DNA from: CAYPTB01 sp964413535
Lineage (GTDB): Bacteria; Planctomycetota; UBA1135; GCA-002686595
DNA length: 64,000 nt
Direction: 5' to 3'
NCBI GenBank assembly: GCA_964413535.1
Contig: CAYPTB010000007.1
Location: 124,001-188,000, forward strand
Of the stretch, positions 1 to 7,571 are shown in pieces; the first letter of the stretch is position 1, and each line of letters opens with the position of its first letter. The position numbers were made by a program, and so were the translations under genes. Under the pieces are notes generated by a model. It had not been told where the DNA came from. It saw nothing but the letters and a program-made list of their open reading frames with translations, and did no database searches.

Positions 1-617
1 ATCGTCCATGCCAGGTTCCCGCGCGCCGCCTGGAGCATCGGGTCGTCCTCGGGTAGCGTGCGCGCGAGGACCGCGAGCACCTGCTCCTCGAGCGCGCGCG
101 CGCCGTGCAGGTCGCCCTGCTCCGTCAGCGCGGCGGCCAAGCTCTGACGCGCCGTCTGGAGGTCGGGGTGGTCGTCGGGCAGCGCCTTCGAGCGCACGTC
201 GAGCACCGCTTCCCACGCCGTCCGCGCCGCGCTCACATCTCCGGCGTGCCAGGCGAAGCGACCCGCCGCGTCGAGCAGCTCGACCCAACCTTCATCGCGT
301 TCGCTCGCCGGACGCGCGAGCAGGAGCTGGATGGCGGTGTCCGCCTTCAGCCGCGCCGACCCGAGGTCTCCCGCCTCGACCGCCGCGCGCGCCTCCTCGA
401 CGAGCCCTCGCTCGCGCGCGAGATCCACGCTGCGCGGCGCACCTCGCGGCTCGCCCGCGCCCTCCGTCCAGCGCGCATGAAGCGCCGATGCTCCAGCGCT
501 GGCACGCGCAGCAGTCCCGAAGGCAACGGAGGCGAGCGGAGGCAGCGGGCGGCCCCCGTGCACCGCGAGCACGGAGGCTTGGATTGCAGCGCAGAGAGCG
601 AGCATCTGGAGGGTCAT
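1..617 (-). CDS. Exported TPR protein, partial (runs off left edge)
   Basis: This frame starts at the ATG complementary to 615-617 and stays open to the window edge (about 205 codons seen). The first ~20 residues are hydrophobic and alanine-rich (MTLQMLALCAAIQASVLAV), which fits a signal peptide. After a low-complexity linker come TPR-like units near the edge with the pattern LPDDHPDLQTARQSLA followed by TEQGDLHGARAL. These match the units of the large TPR-CHAT protein encoded just upstream on the same strand, 53 nt away, so the two are probably one transcription unit and paralogues. The C-terminus, where a CHAT domain would be expected, lies outside the window, so protease activity cannot be judged. 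The start has only a weak AG-rich sequence before it. Confidence 0.75.
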   Translation of the reverse strand, partial: MTLQMLALCAAIQASVLAVHGGRPLPPLASVAFGTAARASAGASALHARWTEGAGEPRGAPRSVDLARERGLVEEARAAVEAGDLGSARLKADTAIQLLLARPASERDEGWVELLDAAGRFAWHAGDVSAARTAWEAVLDVRSKALPDDHPDLQTARQSLAAALTEQGDLHGARALEEQVLAVLARTLPEDDPMLQAARGNLAWT

Positions 618-670
618 CGCGAGTTCTCTTCGCCGTGGAGATCTGTTACCGATCTTCCCGGCCTATACCC

Positions 671-3600
671 CTACTCCGGATCGCCGGCGAGCACCCAGCC
701 GGCCCACGCATGGGGCGGCTCTCCCTCGCGGCGCAGCGCGCGCTTCGCCTCCCACAAAGCGTCGGCCTTCGAGAGCTTCTTCTCCCACAAGCTGTCGTAG
801 AAGCGCTCCATCAACGACTGCGTCGGCCAGTCGCGCACCGCCCACAGCGACGTGATCGACGTGCGTGCGCCCGCCATGTGCAGCGCGCTCTGCAGGGACT
901 GGATGCCTTGTCCGGCCCGCGCGATCCCGACGTTCGTCTCGCAGGCGGAGAGCACGGCGAGGTCGCACGCGACGAGGTCGAAGCTCGCGAGCTCCTGAGC
1001 CGAGAGTAGGCAGGCCAAGCGCTCCGCTTCCGTCTCGCCTGCGTTCGCGCCCGAGAGCACGAGACCGCACAAGGCGAGCGGCGCGAAGCCCGTCACCGTC
1101 TCGCGATTGCCGAGCAGATTGCCAGAGCGGCCTCCGGCGCTCACGCCGCCGAGGAGCTTGCTCGAGCCGCCCGCGAGGGCTCTCGAGCACTGGAGGAGGC
1201 CGATTCCGTCCGCGCTACCACCATGCGGTTCGTCGTCGAGGATCGACTTGCGCTCGCTCTTCGGCAGGAACCAGCCGTGCGTAGCGAGGTGCACGTAGCG
1301 CTTGCCGCGAACCGCGTCGGCTAGCGCCGCCTGCGTCACCTGGTCCCGACGCAGCACCTGCGCGTCGACGCCGAGGTGGCGCTTCGCCTGGAGCTCGAGC
1401 TCCGACACCTCCGCCGTCGTCGCCGAGAGGCGATCCCAGTTCCCCCAGGCCGACCGGTGAAGCGGATCGGCATCGGCGAGCACCTCGACGCCGAGCCCAG
1501 CATCGAAGTCGACGTCGCCCACGGCGAGAACCGAGGGGGGCGTCTCGAGGTCCACACCCGGTCGGATCAGCCGCGCCATCGAGAGCTCGTAGCGCACGCG
1601 GTAGCGATCTCCGAGCCGCGCGACGTTGGCGGGCACGATCTCGGACATTAGCTCGAGCGTGCCTTCCTTCGGCTCGTCCAGGGGCAGCGCGTCCACCGGC
1701 ACCGTGAACAGCGCGTCGTCCAGGCAGAGGTGCAGCGTCGTCCCGGCATTCGGATTCCCCGCGGCCGCGAGCAGCGGATCCACGAGCGCCTGACGTAGCG
1801 CGCGTCCAGCCTCCACCTCGTCTCCCTCGCCGAGGGGCGCGACACCGAAGCCTCGTGGGCTCCCATCGCCGATCGTTGCGCGGCTCCCGGCCGCGCCTTC
1901 ACTCTGCTCGAGGGGCGCGCCCAGCGAGTTGCGCCAGGCGTGGATCTTCTCTTCGAGCTCGTTCGCCGGGCCGAGATCGAGCTCCCGAGGCTCGCCACCG
2001 GGGAGGAGGACGAAAGCGAGGTAGTGCGAGCCGTCGTTCACTCGGTCGCGTCGCTTCTCGTCCCAGCGCCAGCGGTCGAGCTTCGTGATCCCGATCGCCA
2101 CGGCGTCGGACCCGAGCGCCTCCGCGAGGGAGTCGGCCGTCACGCGCGCGACGAAGTCTCCGCCCACGAGCGCGAGCAGCTCGCGCTGCGCTCGGTCCCG
2201 CCGCAGCGCCGCGCCTTGGATCGCCTCGCGCCAGGCGCGGTGCGCTTCCTCGCGATGCATCGACGAGGACTCGCGATCGAGCTCGTCGTCCGCATCCGGT
2301 AACTTCGAACCGCTCGACACTAGCCTATCGAGCTCCGTTTCCGCCCCGAGCAGCCGCTCGCGAATCGCGTCCACTTCGCCTCGCGCGAGCCCGGCGGCGC
2401 GCGCGAGGATCGGAGAGCCCACCGCGTACCGAAGGGTCTCGAGCACCTCGAAGCTTGCGTCCTGTAGTCCCGATCCCTCCGCGTCGGCCGAGAATCGAGC
2501 CATGGCGAGCCGATGAACGGCACGTTCGCTCGTCGCCCGCGCCTCGCGCGGCGCGGCGAACACGGCACGGGCGGCCACGCTCGCGAGCGAGTCCGCGATC
2601 TCGCGGACGAGCGCGTGTGCGCCCGCGACGTCACCGCACGCGCGGCGTGTCTGGGCAAGGCCCTGTTTCGCAGCGAGCAGTTGGTGGTGGTCCGCCGGCA
2701 GGAGGCGCTCCAACTCGGCATGCACTGCTTCGAGCGATTCGAGCGCGCCCGCGAGGTCGCCGAGTGCCTTGCGCGTGACGGCGACGTTCCCCTTCGCCAC
2801 GAGCAGGTGGGGATGGTCCGCCGGCAGGAGTCGCTCCCATGCTGCTTGCACCTCTTCGAGCAACGCGAGCGCGCCGGCGAGGTCGCCGAGCGCGCTGCGC
2901 GTGAGGGCGAGGTTCGACTTCGCCAGGAGGAGGTCGGGATGGTCCGCCGGCAGGAGCCGCTCCCACGCCGCCCTCACCTCCTCGCCGAGCACGAGGGCGC
3001 CCGAGAGGTCATCGAGCGAGTAGCGCGTGGCGGCGAGATTCAGCTTCGCCCCGAGGCGGTCGGGGTGGTCAACCGGAAACAGACGTTCGCTCGCCGCATG
3101 CACCGCCTCTTCGAGCGCGAGCGCGCCCGCGAGGTCGCCCAGCGCGCTGCGCGTGAGAGCGAGGTTCGTCTTCGCCGCGAGTAGGTCGGGGTGGTCCGCC
3201 GGAAGGAGTCGTTCGCGCGCAGCGAGCACCGCTTCCTCGAGCGCGAGCGCGCCCGCGAGGTCGCCCTGCGCGCTGCGCGAGAGGGCGAGGTTCAGCTTCG
3301 CCGCGAGTAGGTCGGGGTGGTCGGCCGGGAGGAGTCGCTCGCGCGCCGCGTGCACGGCCTCGAACAGCACGCGTGCTCCCGCGAGGTCGCCCAGCGCGAA
3401 GCGCGTGCCGGCGAGGTTCTGCTTCGCCAGGACGACGTTGGGGTGGTCCGCGGGCAGGAGTCGCTCGCGCGCCTCGAGCACCGACTCCTCGAGCGCGAGC
3501 CCGCCGGCGAGGTCGCCGAGCTCCTTGAGCGTGACGGCGAGGTTCTGCCTCGCCGCGAGGAGGTCGGGGTGGTCCGGCGGCAGGAGCCGCTCGCGCGCCG

Positions 3601-4972
3601 CGAGCACCGCTTCCTCGAGCGCGAGCGCGCCCGCGAGGTCGCCGAGCACCCGCCGCGTGGGGGCAAGGGCCTGCTTCGCCGCGAGGAGGTCGGGATGGTC
3701 CGGCGGCAGGAGCCGCTCGCGCGCCTTGTGCACCGCCTCGAGCAATGCGAGCGCCCCCGCGAGGTCGCCCTGGGACTTGCGCGAGTTGGCGAGGTTCTGC
3801 TTCGCCACGAGGAGGTCCGGGTGATCGGGCGGCAGAAGCCGTTCGCGCGTCGCGTGCAGCGACTCCTCGAGGGCGAGCGCGCCCGCGAGGTCGCCGAGCA
3901 TCTTGCGCGTGACAGCGAGGTTCTGCTTCACCCCGAGGAGGTGAGGATGGTCCGCCGGCAGACGCCGCTCGTACTCTGCGTGCACCGCCTCGAGCAGGGC
4001 CTTCGCGCCCGCGGGGTCGCCGAGTTCGTAGCGAGTTCCGGCGAGGTTCTGCCTCGCCGACAGAACGTCGGGGTGGTCCGCCGGCAAGAGGCGCTCGCGC
4101 GCCGCGAGCACCGCCTCGAACATTGCGTTCGCGCCCGCGAGGTCGCCGAGTCCGACGCGCGTGATGGCGAGCCCCTGCTTCGTCGCGAGGAGGTCGGGGT
4201 GATCGATCGGCAGGAGTCGCTCGCGCGCGGCGAGGAGCGCTTCGAACAGCGCGTTCGCGCCGGCGAGGTCGCCGAGAGCCCTGCGCGCGATGGCGAGGTT
4301 TGCCTTCGCGGCGAGGAGGTCGGGGTGGTCCGGAGGGAGATACCGTTCGTGGATCGTGTGCGCTTCGGCGAAGGCCTTGCCAGCGGGAGGGAGGCCGGCG
4401 AGGCCCTGGGCCGCGAGGCCGGCACGCCACAGGACCTGGCCGATCCGGCGGCTCGTGCGAGCACCGGGAAGCGAGACGAGCTCGTCCACGAGTGCCGCTG
4501 CGCGCGCGCGCGCCTCCTCGAGCGCGCCCTCGGCCTTCCAGCGCTCGATTGCGGCGAGCTCTTCCGTCGCGCTGGCGGCCGCGGAGCGCGTGGCGTCGGT
4601 CTCCGGCGCCGCGACGACGTGCAACTCGACCGCACCGACGCCATCGGCGGCGTCCGATGCGAGCAGGGCGATCGAGAGCGCGTCGCCGGGCTCCACGTCG
4701 ACGAGGACCCAGGCCGTCGTCCCGCCGCCCGCGTCGTCGTCCTCGAGGAGTCCGTCGCGTCCCGTCACCTCCACCGCGAGCCGCGGGTCGAGCGACTCCG
4801 AGCTCACCCAGATCGAGAGCGAGCCCGCGAAGTCGACCGCGTGTTCGACCCGCGTCCCCTGCGGCCCGAGCTCGAGCTCGGCCGACCAATGCAGCGGGTC
4901 CGCGGGGTCGACGCGCAACGCAACGTCCTGCACCACGGCCAGCGCGATCACGAGCACGAGCGGCGCCGTCAT
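671..4972 (-). CDS. Large TPR-repeat protein with C-terminal CHAT (caspase-like) protease domain
   Basis: A 1433-residue protein. The ATG at 4972 is chosen because a GGAGGAG sequence sits directly before it and it opens a hydrophobic segment (MTAPLVLVIALAVVQDVAL), a likely signal peptide; a longer frame reaches 5071. About residues 30-180 are a beta-rich N-terminal region, followed by 14 almost identical 42-residue TPR units (DHPDLLAAK.NLA..R..LGDLAGA). The last ~350 residues form a CHAT domain with the His motif HLATHG (His about residue 1232) and the Cys motif LSACET (Cys about residue 1344), so both catalytic residues are present. CHAT proteins are clan-CD proteases related to caspases and separases, usually activated by partner proteins sensed through the repeats. 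The substrate is unknown. An exported CHAT protein would be unusual, so the signal peptide call deserves care. A related TPR gene follows 53 nt downstream. Confidence 0.9.
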   Translation of the reverse strand: MTAPLVLVIALAVVQDVALRVDPADPLHWSAELELGPQGTRVEHAVDFAGSLSIWVSSESLDPRLAVEVTGRDGLLEDDDAGGGTTAWVLVDVEPGDALSIALLASDAADGVGAVELHVVAAPETDATRSAAASATEELAAIERWKAEGALEEARARAAALVDELVSLPGARTSRRIGQVLWRAGLAAQGLAGLPPAGKAFAEAHTIHERYLPPDHPDLLAAKANLAIARRALGDLAGANALFEALLAARERLLPIDHPDLLATKQGLAITRVGLGDLAGANAMFEAVLAARERLLPADHPDVLSARQNLAGTRYELGDPAGAKALLEAVHAEYERRLPADHPHLLGVKQNLAVTRKMLGDLAGALALEESLHATRERLLPPDHPDLLVAKQNLANSRKSQGDLAGALALLEAVHKARERLLPPDHPDLLAAKQALAPTRRVLGDLAGALALEEAVLAARERLLPPDHPDLLAARQNLAVTLKELGDLAGGLALEESVLEARERLLPADHPNVVLAKQNLAGTRFALGDLAGARVLFEAVHAARERLLPADHPDLLAAKLNLALSRSAQGDLAGALALEEAVLAARERLLPADHPDLLAAKTNLALTRSALGDLAGALALEEAVHAASERLFPVDHPDRLGAKLNLAATRYSLDDLSGALVLGEEVRAAWERLLPADHPDLLLAKSNLALTRSALGDLAGALALLEEVQAAWERLLPADHPHLLVAKGNVAVTRKALGDLAGALESLEAVHAELERLLPADHHQLLAAKQGLAQTRRACGDVAGAHALVREIADSLASVAARAVFAAPREARATSERAVHRLAMARFSADAEGSGLQDASFEVLETLRYAVGSPILARAAGLARGEVDAIRERLLGAETELDRLVSSGSKLPDADDELDRESSSMHREEAHRAWREAIQGAALRRDRAQRELLALVGGDFVARVTADSLAEALGSDAVAIGITKLDRWRWDEKRRDRVNDGSHYLAFVLLPGGEPRELDLGPANELEEKIHAWRNSLGAPLEQSEGAAGSRATIGDGSPRGFGVAPLGEGDEVEAGRALRQALVDPLLAAAGNPNAGTTLHLCLDDALFTVPVDALPLDEPKEGTLELMSEIVPANVARLGDRYRVRYELSMARLIRPGVDLETPPSVLAVGDVDFDAGLGVEVLADADPLHRSAWGNWDRLSATTAEVSELELQAKRHLGVDAQVLRRDQVTQAALADAVRGKRYVHLATHGWFLPKSERKSILDDEPHGGSADGIGLLQCSRALAGGSSKLLGGVSAGGRSGNLLGNRETVTGFAPLALCGLVLSGANAGETEAERLACLLSAQELASFDLVACDLAVLSACETNVGIARAGQGIQSLQSALHMAGARTSITSLWAVRDWPTQSLMERFYDSLWEKKLSKADALWEAKRALRREGEPPHAWAGWVLAGDPE
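2600..4375 (-). repeat. 14 tandem 126-bp repeats encoding 42-aa TPR units
   Basis: Fourteen in-frame copies of a 126-nt unit lie inside the TPR-CHAT gene. Each encodes ERLLP.DHPDLL-type helices followed by LGDLAGA. The central copies are nearly identical at DNA level, which suggests recent unequal recombination and possible copy-number variation between strains. Confidence 0.85.
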
Positions 4973-5340
4973 CTCCTCCGTCCCCCTTCGAGAATCCGCG
5001 GGAATACCGCGCGCGATCTCGTGCGCGGGTCGACCGGCACGAAGCCCTCGCGGCTCCGCGCGGCTTCCCAACCTACTGCGGATCGCCCGATGGGCGCTAG
5101 CTTAGCTGGCTAGCGGTCGCGCGCGTAGAGCACGCGGCCGCTGACGCTCGAGTTCCGCGAGCGCGCGTGAGCGTGTAGCGGTCCCTGCAGGACGCCGCCC
5201 GCCCGTCCTCTCTTGCTACCATGCCCTGGGGGAGGCGTGGTCCGTCCCAGGGGCTACGGAACTGCCTCGGGGAGAAGCACGCGATGCTCGCAGCGAACGC
5301 GAAACTGGAGAGGCCGCTTGGGCTCCGGGAGCCCAGGGCG
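4973..5340. other. Intergenic stretch with no recognised gene
   Basis: This lies between the start of the TPR-CHAT gene and the integrase fragment. It must contain the promoter of the minus-strand TPR-CHAT gene, but no clear -35/-10 pair stands out in the GC-rich sequence. Near 5105-5150 the minus strand can be read as a short tail ending GRVLYARDR-stop. That resembles the end of the amidohydrolase near 8350 (GGRVLYAAD), but it is too short to call a gene. Confidence 0.4.
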
Positions 5341-5601
5341 AAGCGCGCGACCTGCCACACCTTCCGACACTCGTTCGCCACGCACCTGCTCGAGGACGGG
5401 AGGGACATCCGCACCGTCCAGCACCTCGTCGGCCACAAGGACGTCGCCACGACGGTGATCTACACAGGCGTCCTGAACCGCGGCCCCGCAGGAGTACGCT
5501 CTCCCGCCCATCGACCGCTGGGAGGGCATCGCCCCTCACCTGGCCACCGCGAGTTCGCGACCCGTCGTCGTTGCGACCCGGCGCTCGACGGGTCTGCCTA
5601 A
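5341..5601 (+). pseudogene. intI: 3' fragment of an IntI-family integron integrase
   Basis: About 60 residues match the C-terminal end of integron integrases (tyrosine recombinases). CHTFRHSFATHLLEDG carries the box II His and Arg, LVGHKDV carries the following His, and TTVIYTGVLNRG holds the catalytic Tyr nucleophile. The GVRSP ending is typical of IntI. Nothing upstream of about 5341 resembles the N-terminal domain, the box I Arg, or the extra IntI-specific helix region, so the gene is truncated and cannot make an active integrase. The frame runs to the TAA at 5599. It points the same way as the cassettes downstream, as in the 'reverse' integrons described for planctomycetes and Treponema. 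Confidence 0.8.
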
Positions 5602-5690
5602 GACGACCGGGCGGCGCCACGGCTTTAGCGGCATCCGACGGCGGCAAGGAGCGTTGCGTCCATGCAGAGCCAGTGCGTACCGCCTCGATA

Positions 5691-5733
5691 GACAGACATG
5701 CACACTGTCTTTCTTGGTTTATGCATGTCTGTC
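5691..5733. repeat. Perfect 12-bp inverted repeat beside the presumed attI
   Basis: GACAGACATGCA at 5691-5702 is repeated inverted as TGCATGTCTGTC at 5722-5733, with a 19-nt loop. It lies 8 nt before the core site GTTAGGT. It could be part of attI, a protein-binding site, or a transcript hairpin ending integrase transcription; no T-run follows. It is more AT-rich than its surroundings. Confidence 0.7.
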
Positions 5734-5741
5734 CAATACAC

Positions 5742-5748
5742 GTTAGGT
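5742..5748 (+). other. Integron core recombination site (attI-like R' box)
   Basis: GTTAGGT fits the core consensus GTTRRRY and sits between the integrase fragment and the first cassette gene, where attI or the first cassette junction is expected. No matching R'' box is visible upstream, which favours attI over attC. Strand cleavage would be between G and TT. Confidence 0.55.
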
Positions 5749-5840
5749 TCGCTTGACCACTATCCCTGAAACAGCTTCAAAAGAGTGATCCAGATCTCGC
5801 TTGCTTGCGTCTGGGGCCAGGAAACAGGAGTTCCGGAGAA

Positions 5841-6950
5841 ATGACCGCAGCTGAACAACAGACAGGAACGCCCGCCTTTCGGGCACCAGGCCCGGACGGC
5901 TGGCGCAATCTAGCGGCGGAGCACGCGGCCGACGATAGCCAGGATAAGGTCCGGAGGGCCAAAGACGAACTGAAGAATGTACTGCTCGCGTCCTTGCAGA
6001 TGCAGCACCTTGTAGTCCTCGCCGGCTCCGGATGTTCTCAAGCCGCTGGTGGACCATCGATGCAGGACCTGTGGAACGGGGCGGTCGGTGAAGCGCCAAC
6101 GGTTGGCGCTAGAGAGACGGCGGGAAAGGTCAACCACGACCTCAAGGATCGGAATATCGAGGCGTTCCTTTCCAGGGTCGAGGCCTTCTTGCAGGTAAAT
6201 CCGGACACAGCCGTCAGCGAATTTCTGGACTCAAGCAAGCAAGTGATTCTCGACAAGTGCTCGGCGTTTCTAGACGACGGCAAACTGGAGGACCACAAGA
6301 CCTTTCTGCATCGACTTTCTCGTCGCCGTGTTCGAGATCAACGCCTGCAGATATTCTCCACGAACTATGACCTTTGTTTTGAGCGGGCAGCCGCCGAGTT
6401 GGGCGGAGTGGCACTGGACGGATTCTCATTCACCGCTCCTCGTCGTTACGATCCGCGCTTCTTCGGCTACGACATTATCCGACGACCACGCAGCGGCGAC
6501 GACCTTGGGCATTACCTCGAGGGCGTGTTCCTACTCTACAAGCTCCATGGATCAGTGAACTGGGCGAGGGGTGAGGAAGGAACGATCTACGAGACAGACA
6601 AGCCCACGCCGGCCGAAGCCTGCTTGATCTACCCCGCGAGGGGGAAGTATCAGCAGAGCTTTGTCCAACCCCATCTCGAATCGATGGCGCAGTATCTTGC
6701 CGCCGTGCGCGAACCGAACACGTGCCTGCTCGCCGTCTGCTTCGGCTTCAATGACGATCATCTGGCCGAGCCGCTGCTGGCGGCGGCGCAGTCCAACCCG
6801 CATTTGCGCTTGATCATTGTGGACAAGGAGGCGCACGCGAGAGGCAAGGAAACCACTGACAATCGATTCTGGAAAGCCTTTGCCGAACTTGGCGGCCGTG
6901 GCGAAGACGTGTGGTTCATCAAAGCGTGGATGTCAAGCACGGCCGATTGA
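5841..6950 (+). CDS. SIR2-family (SIR2_2) NAD-dependent protein, probable phage-defence effector
   Basis: A 369-residue protein. The ATG at 5841 is preferred (GGAG at 5827); an upstream TTG at 5805 extends the frame. Residues 57-66 hold the NAD-binding loop LVVLAGSGCS, residues 173-177 the STNYD motif, residues 234-238 KLHGS with the catalytic His, and residues 302-307 GFNDDH. Together these define the SIR2_2 group rather than housekeeping deacetylase sirtuins, since no zinc-binding cysteine quartet is present. Proteins of this group act in several anti-phage systems as NAD hydrolases that deplete NAD on infection. It is the first cassette gene of the integron remnant, with lower GC than its neighbours, which indicates transfer. 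A small gene overlaps its 3' end. There is no HerA-like ATPase nearby, so it is not a standard SIR2-HerA pair. Confidence 0.85.
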   Translation: MTAAEQQTGTPAFRAPGPDGWRNLAAEHAADDSQDKVRRAKDELKNVLLASLQMQHLVVLAGSGCSQAAGGPSMQDLWNGAVGEAPTVGARETAGKVNHDLKDRNIEAFLSRVEAFLQVNPDTAVSEFLDSSKQVILDKCSAFLDDGKLEDHKTFLHRLSRRRVRDQRLQIFSTNYDLCFERAAAELGGVALDGFSFTAPRRYDPRFFGYDIIRRPRSGDDLGHYLEGVFLLYKLHGSVNWARGEEGTIYETDKPTPAEACLIYPARGKYQQSFVQPHLESMAQYLAAVREPNTCLLAVCFGFNDDHLAEPLLAAAQSNPHLRLIIVDKEAHARGKETTDNRFWKAFAELGGRGEDVWFIKAWMSSTAD

Positions 6951-7180
6951 TCTTCACGTATACGTTCGACGTCCGTGCTGGCAGCACCTCGTTGACGGGC
7001 ATTCATACGTCACTGTTCGAGCGCAAGTCTGCGCGTCATGCGCCGACGGCCTACTCCGGCTTAGCGCACGACCTGAACGACAGGACCCGCATCTCTGTGC
7101 ATTCAAAGAAGGTCGCGACAGCTCTCCTTCCATGGAATGAAGCGCTGTCCAAGGCTGTCACAATGTTCGCGAATGTCTAA
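6911..7180 (+). CDS. Small protein of unknown function overlapping the SIR2 gene
   Basis: A reading frame of up to 89 residues that overlaps the SIR2 gene and ends at TAA 7178-7180, inside the R'' box of the following attC, as cassette genes often do. No ATG is available. Candidate starts are GTG 6911, GTG 6926 and TTG 6947; the last overlaps the SIR2 stop by 3 nt. The body reads as a compact mixed alpha/beta protein (for example IFTYTFDV, TRISVHSKKVATALLPW), with no recognised motif or membrane segment. Sitting in the same cassette and overlapping, it is probably co-translated with SIR2 and could be an activator, inhibitor or sensor of it. The function is inference only. Confidence 0.55.
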   Translation: MVHQSVDVKHGRLIFTYTFDVRAGSTSLTGIHTSLFERKSARHAPTAYSGLAHDLNDRTRISVHSKKVATALLPWNEALSKAVTMFANV

Positions 7181-7236
7181 CATGCGGTTGCAACGGACGG
7201 CGCTACGCGCCGCCGAGAACCGCCAGGTCGTTAGAC
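7175..7236 (+). repeat. attC recombination site 1 (canonical, 62 nt)
   Basis: The R'' box is GTCTAAC at 7175-7181 and the R' box is GTTAGAC at 7230-7236, exact complements. Between them GCGGTT pairs with AACCGC and a GGCGC-rich arm pairs around a TAC loop, giving the folded bottom-strand hairpin with unpaired bases that integrases recognise. The stop codon of the preceding small gene lies inside R''. Confidence 0.9.
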
Positions 7237-7252
7237 CGACCAGGGGACCAGA

Positions 7253-7555
7253 GTGGGCGACGACCTCAAGAAGGAGCGCAAGCGGGCCGCGATGGATCGC
7301 GTTGCCAAGGTGGAGGAGATCCTGCGGCGTTGGGATCCGATCGGCGTTCAGCCTGGGAACTTCGCTCCCGCGGACGAGTACGACAGCTACGCCCCGCACA
7401 TTGTCTCGATGGTTGCCCAAGGTTGCTCGAGGGAACAGCTCTGCACGCACCTCGGAACCGTCTGCATGGACACCATAGGCGTCGAGGCAAGGCGAGAAAG
7501 GGACTCGGAGATTGCAGACGAGATCATCGAAGCAATCCGCGGCGAGGCGGTCTAA
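7253..7555 (+). CDS. Conserved hypothetical cassette protein with WDPIGV motif
   Basis: A 100-residue protein starting at GTG 7253, 16 nt after the attC core, with AGGGGA upstream as a ribosome-binding site. It is acidic and helical. Residues ~20-50 read EEILRRWDPIGV then ADEYDSYAPHI, a pattern I recognise from widespread small proteins of the DUF1871-like kind, often found in cassettes and accessory regions. Their role is not established; some are suspected immunity or toxin-neutralising proteins. There is no signal peptide or membrane segment. Its TAA stop forms part of the reduced attC that follows, so gene and recombination site are joined in the usual cassette way. Confidence 0.75.
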   Translation: MGDDLKKERKRAAMDRVAKVEEILRRWDPIGVQPGNFAPADEYDSYAPHIVSMVAQGCSREQLCTHLGTVCMDTIGVEARRERDSEIADEIIEAIRGEAV

Positions 7556-7569
7556 TACGCGCGTTAGGC
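7550..7569 (+). repeat. Reduced attC site (20 nt, central arm deleted)
   Basis: An R''-like GTCTAAT (7550-7556) and a consensus R' GTTAGGC (7563-7569) are separated by only ACGCGC. The outer boxes still pair (CTAA..CGC with GCGTTAG), but the whole variable stem is missing. It is best explained as an internal deletion that fused two cassettes. A normal attC is at least about 55 nt, so it is unlikely to recombine. Confidence 0.65.
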
Positions 7570-7571
7570 AG

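Noticed and set aside
671..4972. TPR-CHAT as part of a type III-E CRISPR (Craspase) system
   Set aside because: No cas genes, gRAMP-like effector or CRISPR array is visible nearby, and a signal peptide argues against a cytoplasmic complex.
3317..5113. Long plus-strand frames opposite the TPR-CHAT gene
   Set aside because: They translate the antisense of the 126-bp repeats and have no domain pattern; the minus strand encodes clear TPR and CHAT motifs.
5105..5150. Short minus-strand tail ending GRVLYARDR-stop as a separate gene
   Set aside because: Only about 15 codons look meaningful; kept as part of the integron-junction observation and not called as a gene.
5596..5640. GCCTAAG...TTTAGC as an additional attC between integrase fragment and attI
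   Set aside because: Boxes do not match the RYYYAAC/GTTRRRY consensus and internal pairing is poor.
5841..6950. SIR2-HerA or Thoeris system
   Set aside because: No HerA/FtsK-like ATPase and no TIR-domain gene is found on either side; only a small unknown protein accompanies SIR2.
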